DNA of 64,000 bases from Tetrapyrgos nigripes (taxonomy: Eukaryota; Basidiomycota; Agaricomycetes; Agaricales; Campanellaceae). Of the stretch, positions 48,301-59,420 are shown piece after piece. The stretch's first letter is position 1, and every line of letters starts with the position of its first letter. The stretch covers positions 95,489 to 159,488 of the forward strand of contig JAACJM010000193.1 in assembly GCA_013368315.1 (NCBI GenBank). The letters run 5' to 3'. Under the pieces are notes generated by a model. That model had not been told where the DNA came from, did no database searches, and saw nothing but the letters and a program-made list of their open reading frames with translations. The position numbers were made by a program, and so were the translations under genes.

Positions 48301-51300
48301 CGGGAAGTTTCAGAGCTCAAGCAAGTGAAGGCCAACCTTGGAGTGGAACTCAAAGACTTATGAGACAAAACCTTCTCTAATGCGCCATATCAGTGAGCTT
48401 AACATCTTTTTAGGACAAAAATCATCAGAGTGAGAAGACAGTTGATGAACTTCGGAAAGAATTCGATCAAGTTGTGAAAGCCAACCAGGGCTGGAGTACC
48501 AAATACGAAAGACTCAAAGATCAAGTCGATGAACTTTTGGAAGAAGGCGATAAGTTGTCGGAGAGCTGTAATAACAATTACAATGAGCTTCAGGTATTTT
48601 TACTTGGTCGGGTTTTCCTTTAAATCCATTTACTCAAACGATCTTATTCACCCAGGCAGCCCAGGAAGAGATCAGTAGATTAGAGGAGCTCGCGGAGAAG
48701 TATGAGGTGGGTAGACAACCTAGCTCTGTTTACGCAGCTGATGCCTCGTCATTTGTCAGAGTGAAACTACTTCAGAGAAAAACCAGCGTTTGGTGAGTTA
48801 CACACTATTTTATGGAGAAGAGGAACTCATTATGCTTACAGAAGGCTGAAGTATGTCTCGATTTCTGATTTCTGATATAAACTGTTCAGACTTATCACTT
48901 TCCTAGGAGGATCTGAAGAAAGCAAGAGATGATTTTGCAAAAGCCAAGGTATTTTCCAGATTTTCTGTATATACCTGGATGATTGAGCCTGCAAATTCAG
49001 GAGGACCTTGCTGGACAGAGCCTAAACTGTCACATGGTGCGCAGATTCACTGTTATCTCTGATTTGTCTCCTATTGAACTCGGACATTTACAGAATCTGC
49101 AGCAGCAATGCAAAGAGGCTTCAAAAACGATCAAGGATTTGGAGAAAGAGACAGAGAAGCTGAGGCAAGAGGCTCAAGAACGGGAAGAGAAAATAATTCA
49201 GCTTCAAGTGCGTCTTATTGCTGGTTTTTCCCTCCTTTCACTAATATGCCAGCATACTGCTAGGCTTGTCTTGAAAGCCCCCTTCAAGACATCGAGGACA
49301 CTGCTGTGAGTTACAATACTGGCTTCTTCACAACCTATTCACTGAACAGAACAATGCTAGCACGACAGCCTGCAGGACCAGTTGACTGATGCTCAGAAGG
49401 AGATGGTCACGTTGAAGGTGAGCAGTAGTGCGCCCTAATTCAGGCCCGTTTTTCACCGCATTTTTCCAGGCCCAGTTGACAGAATCCATTGTATGTTTCA
49501 TGATCCATGATGAATGTTTCAGTTGTAACCTCGAGTCCTCATGTTGCAGGCTAACGTTTGAAATGTGACTGCAACTGCAAACGAGAAACTCGCCAAGCAG
49601 AACGAGGCCCTGAAAGCACGAAACGAACGTATTTTAGTGTTGGAGAAAGAGATCGCAAAACTGAAGGTGAGCACTGAGCTGAAGTCTCAAAGATATTTCA
49701 GTCACTCACAGGTCTGCGTGTACAGAAAAAGCCTGAAGATGGGCTGCCTGTGGAACCAAAGCCAGTTCCACCAAGGCCAGGACAGTCTTCAAGATCGGGA
49801 CCGAAATTGAAGGCGAGCTAAACTTTCAAGGATGTTTTCAATCACTCACAGGCCTGCATGTACAGGGAAAGGCTGCAGTTAGGCCGTCTGTGGAAACAGA
49901 ATCAGAAGGATCAGGACCGTCTTCAAAACCAGGGCCGTCTTCAAGACCAGGACCGTTGTCTTCGAGAACAGGACTGTTGTCTTCGAGAACAGGACTGTTG
50001 TCTTCGAGAACAGGACTGTTGTCTTCGAGAACAGGACTGTTGTCTTCGAGATCAGGATCGTCTTCAAGGTCAAGCCTGTCTTTGCAGACAGAGGCAGACT
50101 CTGAACGGTGTTTGCGGCCAGGAGCATTGTCAGCAAAGCCTTCAGTCAATGTGGATTCAGAGATAGATGATTCTCCTTTTAGCACTCGTCAGACTTTGAA
50201 AGGAGCCAATGTGACCACAGAACTTTATGCAATCTTAGAGACCGAGGCTGCAGAGTCAAAGAAGAAGCCTTCATATGTTTCTAAACCGATTGTGAGGTTC
50301 TTGACACGCTTCCTCAACCAGACACTAATCAAACGTAGTTGACCGCAAAGTTTCCCTGGACACAGAAGTCCTCCCCTTATGTGAGTGTTGACCTGCTTTC
50401 TACCGTATAATTAATCTGACTCTCATTGCAGACTCCCAGTGGCAAAAAGCAGAGAGAGGAGGAATGGATTAGAGGACGCAAGTCCAGAGTACGAGACTTG
50501 TTCAGCAATGTGAGCATCACTTACAATGATATAGTCTTTTATTAACTTCTTTGCCGTTCCAGGACAACGATGATAGTGATGACAGCGCGCATGTAAGTCA
50601 GCTTTCAATTCGTGTAATGCTATGGATTTTAAAGCAAACGTCGCGCTCTGACCGTCCACAAGAGGGCCACGATGCCAATGTGGAGGACAATGACGATGAT
50701 AGTGAATGCAATACAGACGAGGAGAATAAGGAAGAGCGTGATGATCATGTTGTGAGAAGGAGATACGGACGAATGGAGATTTGGAAGAGGTGGGAGGCAG
50801 AACAACAGAACAATAATCTCAAGGTGAGTTAACTTTGCTAGAGTCCACAATGGTTGCTCATTCCGATATTGTGGAACAGGCACTTGTCCGTGCAGTTGTA
50901 CTGGCGTTTTTTGGGTGCAAACATCTCTATCATTGTTTTTCCCATCCACAGGTCTCTGATGAACGCCTTCAGAACTTCTTGCAAGACGATATCAACGTTC
51001 ATGGGCCTAAGCTAGTGTATAGCTTCCTCGACTTGCACGTGTCATCCACAAATAAAATGCTGGAATCTGACTGGAATTGAATGGTTGTAAAGATTCTTGC
51101 TGATGAATGCCGAGAAATCTTTACTTGCTGCAAAGACAAATGCTTTGGGATGGAAGAACCCAACTGGAAGGGAATGATCAGGAAACGACTGCGTCCCATC
51201 ATGCAGACCGCATTGTTAGCACAACCCAAATTTCCTGGCGAGTCCCTTAGACTCAGACTTAAGCGTGTCTACGAAGAGCACAAGAAGGTCAAACTGCGAA

Positions 51301-51836
51301 ACACAGCCAACAACATCTTGCATGCAGTGAGTGCTGACCAACGTTTTTTCATTCTGCTTGTAGTTACTTAATGTCATTCAGAAATACCACGTCCGTGCAA
51401 GTGTCGCCACTATCATGGTTCAAGCTATGCATAACGAAGGGGGTTTGGAGACATGGATGTATATTTTGAAGGTCTTGATGATGCTGGAGCACGAGGGAAT
51501 GTCGGACGAGGAAGATGCGGATGAACCTATGGAGGACGGAGAAATGATGTGAACAAGAAGGGTTCTTGTTTTGCCATGGAGGGCAGAAAGTTTTGGGAGG
51601 CTTTTTGCGAAGTAGAGGACACTATTTTCTCCCATCAAGGAAAGCGACGAGTCCACTGCAAGTGCACTGAGAAGGTCTCCACAAAAAATTGGCCTATACC
51701 TAAAGGGTTGCCGAGAGCTTTTTTCAATGAGAGTTATCTCGAAGAGATTAGCAAGTTTGAGTGGAAAGTCCAGGCGCTGGAGTTCATCGACAATGGCTTT
51801 GTCCTTCGTGAAATGGATGACATTCCTGACTTCTAA
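45322..51836 (+). CDS. Large coiled-coil protein, many small exons; partly broken
   Basis: The start METATTD-like exon (ATG 45,322: MEATTD) is followed by a Ser/Pro-rich region, then a long coiled coil on many phase-0 exons: 45,843-45,935, 46,003-46,092, 46,153-46,194, 46,247-46,330, 46,398-46,439, 46,496-46,558, 46,607-46,690, 46,741-46,854, later 48,414-48,593, 48,656-48,706, 48,760-48,792, 48,842-48,850 (9 nt), 48,909-48,950, 49,094-49,207. Typical text is [14 protein letters not shown] and [21 protein letters not shown] 21-bp repeat encodes SSRTGLL units. An acidic segment ([26 protein letters not shown]) precedes a globular C-terminus ([39 protein letters not shown]). Breaks: frame loss near 46,897, TGA near 47,105 and at 51,078, frame change near 51,545. 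Scaffold-like; family unknown. It may be a decaying member of an expanded mushroom family. Confidence 0.6.
47360..48370 (+). repeat. Internal duplication in the coiled-coil gene
   Basis: Two diverged copies of an exon-intron block: GAGAACACCCAAATCAAGGTG (47,368 region) recurs near 47,850, and GACTTATTGCCAGG with AGCTCAAGCAAGTGAAGGCC (near 47,680) recurs near 48,270. Exons and introns were duplicated together and the second copy has drifted. Confidence 0.7.
49957..50060 (+). repeat. 21-bp coding minisatellite
   Basis: About five tandem units starting TTGTCTTCGAGAACAGG. In the gene frame each adds seven residues (SSRTGLL). Confidence 0.9.
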
Positions 51837-51839
51837 CTA

Positions 51840-52322
51840 GTAACCACATATGTATAAACATGTAGTTCGATTCCTATTAATCATTAGATGTTTGGTTCTA
51901 AATGTGTGTGATGTCTCCATTGAGTCCCGCCTATGCCAGCACTGTTCTCTTGTGACAAGCAAAAGATTATCGATCAACACCCAATTCCCGACGTGGATCC
52001 AATACCTGACTTCAGCCAACCTGGTGCCAGCTAGCTTCAGATTGCCCGCATGTCTTAACTTCTGAGTTATCTTTGGAGATTGTGAGAGGGTGGGGAGCTG
52101 ACTCCGGGCAAGATTGGTTGAGGAAAGCGAGATAGAATGGGACTGAAGTTGGTCTCTGATTTCAAACTCGGGTCTTGCATTTTGCCTACAACGAATACAT
52201 TATAATGTGTTTACTGGCTTCTTCAAAGTTCCATTGAGAAAAAGCTTGTAAAAGGCAAATTGTCAAGTCCACTCCTTTGCGACAGAGCAGCTCACACTCC
52301 ATAATATGTTGTAAATTCATCA
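51840..52322. other. Intergenic
   Basis: Convergent 3' ends of the coiled-coil gene and the DJ-1-like gene. No feature seen. Confidence 0.4.
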
Positions 52323-53561
52323 TCACCCTCTTCTTTCTGACTCAACTCTACCATACTTATAAACATTGTCGCCATTTAAGTGCTTGAGCAATGCAGCACC
52401 GAGATCTTGACCTAGGGCGAGTGGCGGAGTCAAATCGGTTACAAAGTCACATAGATGAAGACACATACCTGCAGTGACACCTGAAGGCGTCCATATGTGC
52501 TTATCATCATTGAGGACCCAATGAGCATGTGGAACCTGTCCTTATCCTTCGTATCTTCCTATAACAGACGAGTCAAGTGAGTCCCTTGAAAGTTAAAAAC
52601 TTACAGTGACAATGTTGAAACAACTTTTATTGGTGGTAGCCCGTTTTTTGTTCACTAGGCCAGTACGGGCAAGGAGCCAAGAACCAGTGCATATTGTCAA
52701 CAAGTATTTTGCTTCACGTTTGAGGAAGCCGAATAAAGAAGGATCAATAGCGTCCACAGTCGCAGGATCAGCTAAAGAAGCAGAACCATGATCAGTAGGT
52801 ACGATTCTCTTTAGTTTAGTATTATGAGAACATACTGGGACCACCTGGTACCATGATAATATCATAGTGCGTGTCGGTGTCTTTATACGTTTTGGAGGGC
52901 AAAAGCACAGGTTCAGTACCTGGATAGACAGGATCCAAAGAGTGGGAGAGATACTCAGCCTGAATCCCGCAATCAGGAAGCTTGGGATTAGGGAACAGTA
53001 CGAGTATCCCGTGGGTGAAAATTTCCAACCCATACCCGTACCCACCAAAACCCGTACCTGTGAAGACGGGTCAGGGGTCTGGACAGGTCCAACGGGTCAG
53101 AGCGAAAACCCGTGGGATAATAGCATGTACTTACTAACTCGACGAAATAAGGGAAACTGCAAGTATGGGATCTCTTTCAGTGACTAAATAGTGTAAATCC
53201 TTCATCAAATAACTGATTAGAATTCATGGTTCGACGTTACAGTTGGTGATGACGGGTTGAATACCCGTAAGATGGGTCTCAGGTTTTAGGCAGGTTTGGA
53301 TATGCTGACCCGTACCCGTACCCACCAAACCCATACCCCCTAACCCGTCATTTACCCGCCAACCTGCACTATTCCCTACTTGGGATACAGAACCGTGTAA
53401 GTAGTCAGGTTGTAGACTGACATAGCACCGAGAATCTCGAGATGACCTTGAAAATCAAGCATAGTCAGCTTGGGGTAGAGGCAGACTGCCATCTTGTAGA
53501 CGGTCTTGGGGTTGAAGGTCGTGGTCATCATGAAGGCTGTGGTTGTGTTCAATTCTGACAT
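52323..53561 (-). pseudogene. DJ-1/PfpI family protein gene interrupted by a MITE
   Basis: With the insertion and one copy of its 8-bp duplication left out, the exons (53,561-52,836; 52,771-52,605; 52,535-52,469; 52,411-52,323) total 651 bp and join in frame to 216 residues, the usual size for class I glutamine-amidotransferase-like DJ-1/PfpI proteins. Motifs: MAVCLYPKLTMLDFQGHLEIL (first strand with the conserved Glu), YDIIMVPGGP, and TICTGSWLLARTGLV with the nucleophile-elbow Cys, then VPHAHWVLNDDKHIWTPSG. The fold is used in glyoxalase, hydratase or chaperone-type reactions; substrate unknown. The MITE begins TAGGG after ..YPK and supplies an immediate stop, so as it stands the gene makes only about the first 60 residues. 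The rest of the gene has no other lesion, so the insertion is recent. Confidence 0.85.
52989..53378. mobile_element. hAT-like MITE (390 bp) inside the DJ-1-like gene
   Basis: Terminal inverted repeats TAGGGAACAGTACGAGT and (right end, reversed) TAGGGAATAGTGCAGGT. Exact 8-bp target duplication CTTGGGAT (52,981-52,988 and 53,379-53,386). Inside are many ACCCGTACCC / GGGTCAGG motifs. Non-coding. Confidence 0.9.
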
Positions 53562-54463
53562 TGGGTTCAAGAGTGGATAATAGGGTAAACTCTCTCCATT
53601 TATAAGTCTGCAAGCCATACAGCACCTTAGTTGAATGAAGAGAAAGAAAAGAACAAGAGTACACGTACCTTCTCTAGTCTACGTGGACCAATATCCCCCT
53701 AAGCCCTGTGAGGAGTGCTGATTCCGCAGTCCTTTCATTTTCCCTCTCCCAGTTACATTCACATTCCTATCCATCCCGTTCCAAATTGCACCCATACTCT
53801 CACTAGGCCTTGCACTCGTATCACCATTACTCTAACCTGAACAAAAGTCCCTGTATTTGTCATCGACAGAACACCTAAGGCACCAAGCAAAAGAGATAAG
53901 TGGCCGTGTTTCCTGTTTCCTGCAAGCAGAGCCAGCTCACCTCAACGACAAGACACAGACCAAGACACAGACCAAGAAGCTTTCTGATGTATGCAATAAC
54001 AGGATGAGGGTGGGTAACACACGTGCATTCAGTGCGCTCCTCCGAACCGTAACTTGGGACTGGGGACTGACCAAGATGAGCTTGAACAGATGGTTACTGT
54101 GTTGCTAAAAAGAGTAGTAATCTGTAGTTTGTACATTATATTTGAATATGCACGAAATGCGTGGGAGAAGTGCTCTCCAGTATCGAAAATCAAGGGTTTG
54201 GTGCACACGAAGCAGCGAAAAGCGACGAGCAGAGTGCACTTTTCAAGCGAGTGTTGCGTGATTTGCGCCCTTTCAGTTTCTGGGCACAGAAAGATAAAGT
54301 ACCTGACAACAAATAGTAATACAATACCTTTGTCTTTCTGACCCCAAAAAGGAAATCTTTCAGTGGCTCAAAAGTAATTGTTTCGTATCCTAGAAAGTTA
54401 TTGTTTGCTTGCAAATTTCTGCTGGCAGGTTGCATATGGATGTGTATCCAGCTTCATTTCCTT
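53562..54463. other. Intergenic
   Basis: Upstream region of the DJ-1-like gene and the trailing end of the Helitron remnant. No recognisable gene. Confidence 0.4.
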
Positions 54464-54940
54464 TTATGTGGCAAAAATTAGCTGATTTACTAGGTAGAAA
54501 GTATTTGACTGGGTCAGCATATTGGTATAACTTTCACTCATGTTTCTGCCACTAGAATTAAAGGCCCAGGTGCAGTGATATGAAGATGGAAGGATTTTAC
54601 GCTGACCAATACTATTCAGGTCAGCATCTCTTGCCAGTGCATCCTCCAACCCCTGGTAAAGAGAAGCCTGGAGCTCTTCTTGATGATTGCGTAAATAGTC
54701 CAAACGATTCTGGTCTGCACTGGCCCATAGATCAACAGCATAGTGCTGGAGAAGTCGACCAGCACACAAAATAGTGAAAAACTCGTTTTGGCATGGATGT
54801 AAGCAGAACACGGCATAGCAGGTCTGGGTTAACCAATGTGGCTCCTCCTTATCAGGCTGATGCAGTCAGAGGCCCCAATGCTATCCCAATTCACCTTGAG
54901 GGAAAAGCAGAACATAATGAAGTGGTGCATATGCAGCGTG

Positions 54941-55370
54941 TGTCATGATGTCTATATTTGGTACTATTTATTTCTTCTTATCTCCGTATCCTCGGACCTT
55001 TACACCATTTGACTCTTGTTCCACATGCTACGCACCGGACCTTTCATTTCTCCAATACAGCTTCAATACAGCTTCTTGACAGCTTCCTTTACAGCTTTAC
55101 TTTTACATATATAAACCCTGCTCTGACACCTGGTTCCCCATCTTGACCTCTTCGTCGTTGAGACCAGGTGTGTATTCTCCTTTTCATTACTTCTTTCACC
55201 TTTACTGATGGGCACTGTAGTTCCAGTACTTACTGCTGCCTGTTAGGTATTTAATACATTCTTCGTCGTTGGGACCAGTTCCAGTACTTACTGCTGTCTG
55301 TTAGTCTGTTAGATGAGTCGAGCCTGTAGCTCCTCGTTATCGCTATCTAAGTGCTTGCCTCTTTGTGACA
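54941..55370 (+). repeat. 5' LTR of the second LTR element
   Basis: TGTCATGATGTC at the start and TGTGACA at the end (TGTCA..TGACA), 430 bp, followed by TTAGGTCAAGATCCC, where a primer-binding site is expected. Contains an internal duplication of TTCTTCGTCGTTG.GACCAG plus CCAGTACTTACTGCTG.CTG (about 55,150-55,310). Confidence 0.65.
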
Positions 55371-55438
55371 TTAGGTCAAGATCCCTTACTGCACCGGTGG
55401 CCTCTGTATAGGTCGCCCTTGCAGGTACTACTGCCACC

Positions 55439-57131
55439 ATGTCTGGACAATACGCCGCACCATCCTCAGTCTCTGATTCATCTGTCTCTGCATCTCCCCC
55501 ACCATCTCCGACACCATTGCTCTGTGTAGATTGGCTACATGGTCTTGACTTAACAGATCAGAAGCACGTCAGCTTTGATATCGACAGCTACCTTGAAAAC
55601 GGAGAAGAACTCTACAACAACTGCCAGCAACAGCCTTGTCCCCATGCTCATCAATCCATCCCCCAGGTCCGCTACTACTTCTGGGAAGGAGAAAACAGTA
55701 TAATCCTACCCAGCAACCCAGCCCTACTCCGCTCCCACCTCCTATGCCTTGCCTTCAGCCACCTGCCATTCTCCGGTCCTGAATCTAGTACTTCCACTGT
55801 TCCATCACCAGACATCACTCACACCCCACTACCGCTATCTGCTCCACCTTCTGCCATACCAACAGCCCGTCCCAGTCCTACACTCATACCCAATCCATCC
55901 CCTCTTCCTGTGTCACCAGCCCCACTCAGTCCCATTGCTCCCCCAATCACTGACATCAACATGTCCTCTGCCGCCCTTGAAAACCTCCTCCAGGCTCTGG
56001 TCAACAACCAGAACCAGCTGCAGCAGGCAATCACCAATTTGGTCAATAGACCTACCCATGAATCCTCAGACAAAACTGCCAAACCAGCCCCATTCAAAGG
56101 CGAACCAGCCAAACTCGACTTGTTCCTATCTCTTCATTCTCTGGGCTGGAGAACAAAAGCGGCTCAAACTTGACAGTGGGAAACTCGATCCACGGAAGTG
56201 CATTGCAGAAGCACTCCTTATGATGGAAGGACCTGCTGCAGAATGGGCCGCAGAGTATGCTTGTCATATCAGCAGAGTCCGAGCAGATGAAGCTGGAGCA
56301 GTCTTCCCCTGGGAAGGGAACTGGGACAACTTCACCCACGCACTAAAAGTTCGATTCGGGGTAGCAAACAAGCAGCAGCTGGCCAAGAACAAGCTCGAGG
56401 CACTGAAACAGGGAGATAAAACAGTTGCGGAGTTCTCTCAGATTTTCAAGATGTGGGCAGAGAAGACTGGGTTCTCGGATCAGGAGCTCCAGTACAAGTT
56501 CTGAAAGCGCCTTCATAAGGACCTGTTGTTCCCATTAGCAAATGTGGAGCTAGGACAGAAGGAGATCCCTAAAAACCTAGACGAGCTGATCAACCGAGCA
56601 CTTCATGTGGAACAGACCCTAGCAGAGTTTGTAGGAAAACCAGTCACTGGCCCTACCCCATCCCTCTCCAGATTCCCCTCTGCACGAGACCCTAACGCCA
56701 TGTACGTTGACGCCTCCTGTACTGAGCGTCCCCAGGGTAACGGATGCACCTTCATGGACTACCAGAAGGTGATGCAGGAGTGCTGCTACAGCTGCGGTTC
56801 CAAGGATCACATGAAACAAGATGGGAACCACGGACATGACAAGTGTGACTACTGTGAGAGGATGGGTCATCACTCTTCCGTCTGTCAGGACCGATACATA
56901 GGTCGACCCAGAGGAGGGGGTCGAAGTAGACAACGTGTGGCTGCCACTATTAGTGACACCTTTAGTCTTTTCCCTGATGATCCACCCTCTCCTACCCCTG
57001 CCGCTGCCCCCACTGCTACTGCCGCCGCTTCCTCATCCACTGAATCGCCATCTACACTCTCTGCCTTGCAACAATCTATCGCCGATCAAACTGCCTTACT
57101 CCGTAACATCGCTAACCAACAGGGTTTTTGA
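55439..57131 (+). pseudogene. gag: gag of the second LTR element
   Basis: Begins MSGQYAAPSSVSDSS 69 bp after the LTR. A Pro/Ser-rich N-terminus precedes a capsid-type region (ITNLVNRPTHESSDKTAKP, WAAEYACHISRVRADEAG, LAKNKLEALKQGDKTVAEF) of the retrotransposon gag fold. Two zinc knuckles follow: CYSCGSKDHMKQ (first half only clear) and CDYCERMGHHSSVC (CX2CX4HX4C). Lesions: frameshift near 56,130 and TGA at 56,502, where KF is followed by KRLHKDLLFPLA. Structural protein of the retroelement particle; broken. Confidence 0.82.
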
Positions 57132-57237
57132 AACGGGTGTCCATTCCCACCACAGTGTGAACACCCCTGAATACCCATATGCTCTCTTGTTCCTCGTACG
57201 ATTCTATTCCCTCATGTACCATATCCAGTATCCCTGA

Positions 57238-57385
57238 AATAGAATCTTGTGCTTCTCACTTCTGTATACATGTGAAACTCCGAGGAAGACAAAATGAGGC
57301 AGTGGTAGTGGCGATGGTTGACAGCGGAGCTACAGGACTGTTCCTGGGACAGTCATTTGTAAAGTGGCACCAAATCCAAATATAG
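57238..57385 (+). pseudogene. Aspartic protease start of the second LTR element
   Basis: VVAMVDSGATGLFLGQSFV carries the intact D-S-G-A catalytic motif of retrotransposon proteases. It ends at KWHQIQI with a stop, and the polyprotein does not continue. Confidence 0.75.
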
Positions 57386-59420
57386 ACGTCATGTCAGCAT
57401 GTCCATCACCTCTCACTGTGAATTTCCTTCTCCAACTATCTCAGGGCGTAGGCAAAGAACAATGTCTCGGGGATCAGCAGTCTGGGTACTATTGCCAGGT
57501 ACAACCACTGTGACCTCGTCAGCGGTAGGAAGGTTATATCGCCGTCTGTCTTGGCCTGGCATAACTCACAGAGAGACTGTGTAGTCGGGAGCATCCGGAT
57601 ACTGTTGGAGGATTTTGTAGGAGTAGGGATTGACAGCTCAGATGAGATTCTGTAAATTCTCCATAGTGTCGTGTTTGAGGTTGCCATTTCAATGCATTCA
57701 GTACTGAAGAGCAGCTCGAGGATCAATAATGTAAAGTTGAGCATAACTCGGAGCTCTCCCTTCATGTGGCAGTAATATTCCTGACATATGTTTCAATTCC
57801 CCATGTATACGAAAGACAGGAGGCCCATGACCACGGTAGTTAATACTGTTGTCAACAGAAACACGAACCGACGTGAAAGCCAGCGCTGCATTATACTGAG
57901 CAATGTTCTCCTGAAACTCCTTGGCTTGGTGGTCATCTTCAACATAGAGCTGAAACAAATAATCTGGGGGCTGTTGTAGAAGTGGTAGACAAATCTGGCC
58001 ATGCTTGCAGCACATGCCAAAGTCAGGTGCAGCAGCAGGAGATCTGGAAGTCTTTTCTCGAAATCAATGGAGAGCACCACAATGAGCACATGTGTACTCC
58101 ATTCGGCCAAGATCATGCAGCAGAGGTTCAATATAAGGACGTCGGGCTGCACAGAAAAGACCAGTAGTACCAATGAAAGGTGCATAGTCGGGATGGAAAC
58201 CCTCGTCTACAATAGTAGTTAGTTACCATTTTCAGCTGGTTATGCATGAAATTGACATACCATTTGGTCGGGGCTCCTCATCATCACTGTCATTGTTAGG
58301 AAGAGGCAATGGAGAGTGAGGGCGAGGATTTGCAGAAGAACAGTTTCCTGAAGGTCCTGTACACAAACATTATCAGTAAACGTGACAAAAACAGCAGAAG
58401 AAAACATACGTTGATGTTGTTGGACAGCCATTGCAAGAGGGGTAAACAGCTGGTGCTGTCCACATTGAGAAGGATCTGAAAAAGTGTGAGGGATCAGAAA
58501 AGCACAATTCAGAATGTACAGTAACATACCTTGGAGTGCTGACCTCTGATTTTGACTGCTTGAAGGGGTAGGTGTCGAAGGACCTTGAGGATGCTTTCTC
58601 AGCCAGAGAGGATAAGAAATGACGATGGACGTGTACATACCACTTGCACGTTCTCTTCTTTCTCGTTCCCAGTGTGCACGCTGAGCCAGAGTTCATCTGT
58701 CCAGTTGTTTGTTATCTAGAGCAGTAATGTCAATATAACTCTCACCAACAAAGCAGTTCGTGACGTACCATTAGGAGTGTTCTGTGTCGGAGGCAGCGTC
58801 AGTAGTCCATTGCATTGTTGTCTTTCTTCGGCTTCCCGTACTCGTCTTCTCAGTTGGCTGGCACGTCGACAGTTGACTGAATTTTGAGTAGTAGGTGTCT
58901 GCAACTGCACAGCTTTCTCAGCTGCCTCTCGTTCACAGCAATGGTGTTGCACAAGAGAGAGATTGTTGACAGGTGAGAGTGGTTGCTGAGATGTTGAAGG
59001 CTCAGGATGATGACGCTGGAGAGATATTGAGCCAAAACAGTAAATGATAGTGACCAAATGTCTCACCGAACTCAGAGTAGGAGTAGAAGGGCGTTGTCCA
59101 GTTTCTACATTGATGGTGGGGAACTAAGAAAAGTTAGGTTGCATTTTAAGCTCTTCAAATGAAGCACGTACAGGAAGCTGAAAGCCATGAAACTGAGGTT
59201 GTGGTTCTCTGCTATTGCCCACAAAAACATCATTTTCATTATTTGGCCCTAAAGTGATTGTACGGCGTCACCTGGGTGTGTTTGCGAGGTTTTGATTAAC
59301 TTGAGCTTCACGAACAGCATTACAGACACGGTGTTGATGTCTTTGGGGAGTGTTAAGCAAGTTGTCTTGAGATTCGGAGGGCCTGAAAGAGACATGTCAG
59401 CACTCGTAATACTCAACATT

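Larger units (their letters stand above)
54941..57385 (+). mobile_element. Second Ty3/gypsy-like LTR element, 3'-truncated
   Basis: 5' LTR, gag and the start of protease only. It lies in opposite orientation inside the Helitron remains. The 3' part (RT onward and 3' LTR) is missing at about 57,385. Confidence 0.75.
54464..59420 (-). pseudogene. Helitron Rep/helicase, N-terminal half, split by an LTR element
   Basis: Minus strand, read from the right. First comes an Arg-rich N-terminal region typical of these proteins (AVREAQVNQNLANTP near 59,300; RASQLRRRVREAEER near 58,850), then the Cys/His segment YTCAHCGALHWF and FGMCCKHGQICLPLL. The Helitron helicase-like domain start follows (ENIAQYNAALAFTSV, VFRIHGELKHMSG, APSYAQLYIIDP) and then RYNLPTADEV with DPRDIVL near 57,430. 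The LTR element at 54,941-57,385 then intervenes. Beyond it the reading resumes with APLHYVLLFPQGELGW and LLQHYAVDLWASADQNRLDY, RKILPSSY to 54,464. The Rep catalytic HUH motif and the helicase are absent. Multiple stops. Rolling-circle transposon remnant; inactive. Confidence 0.8.
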
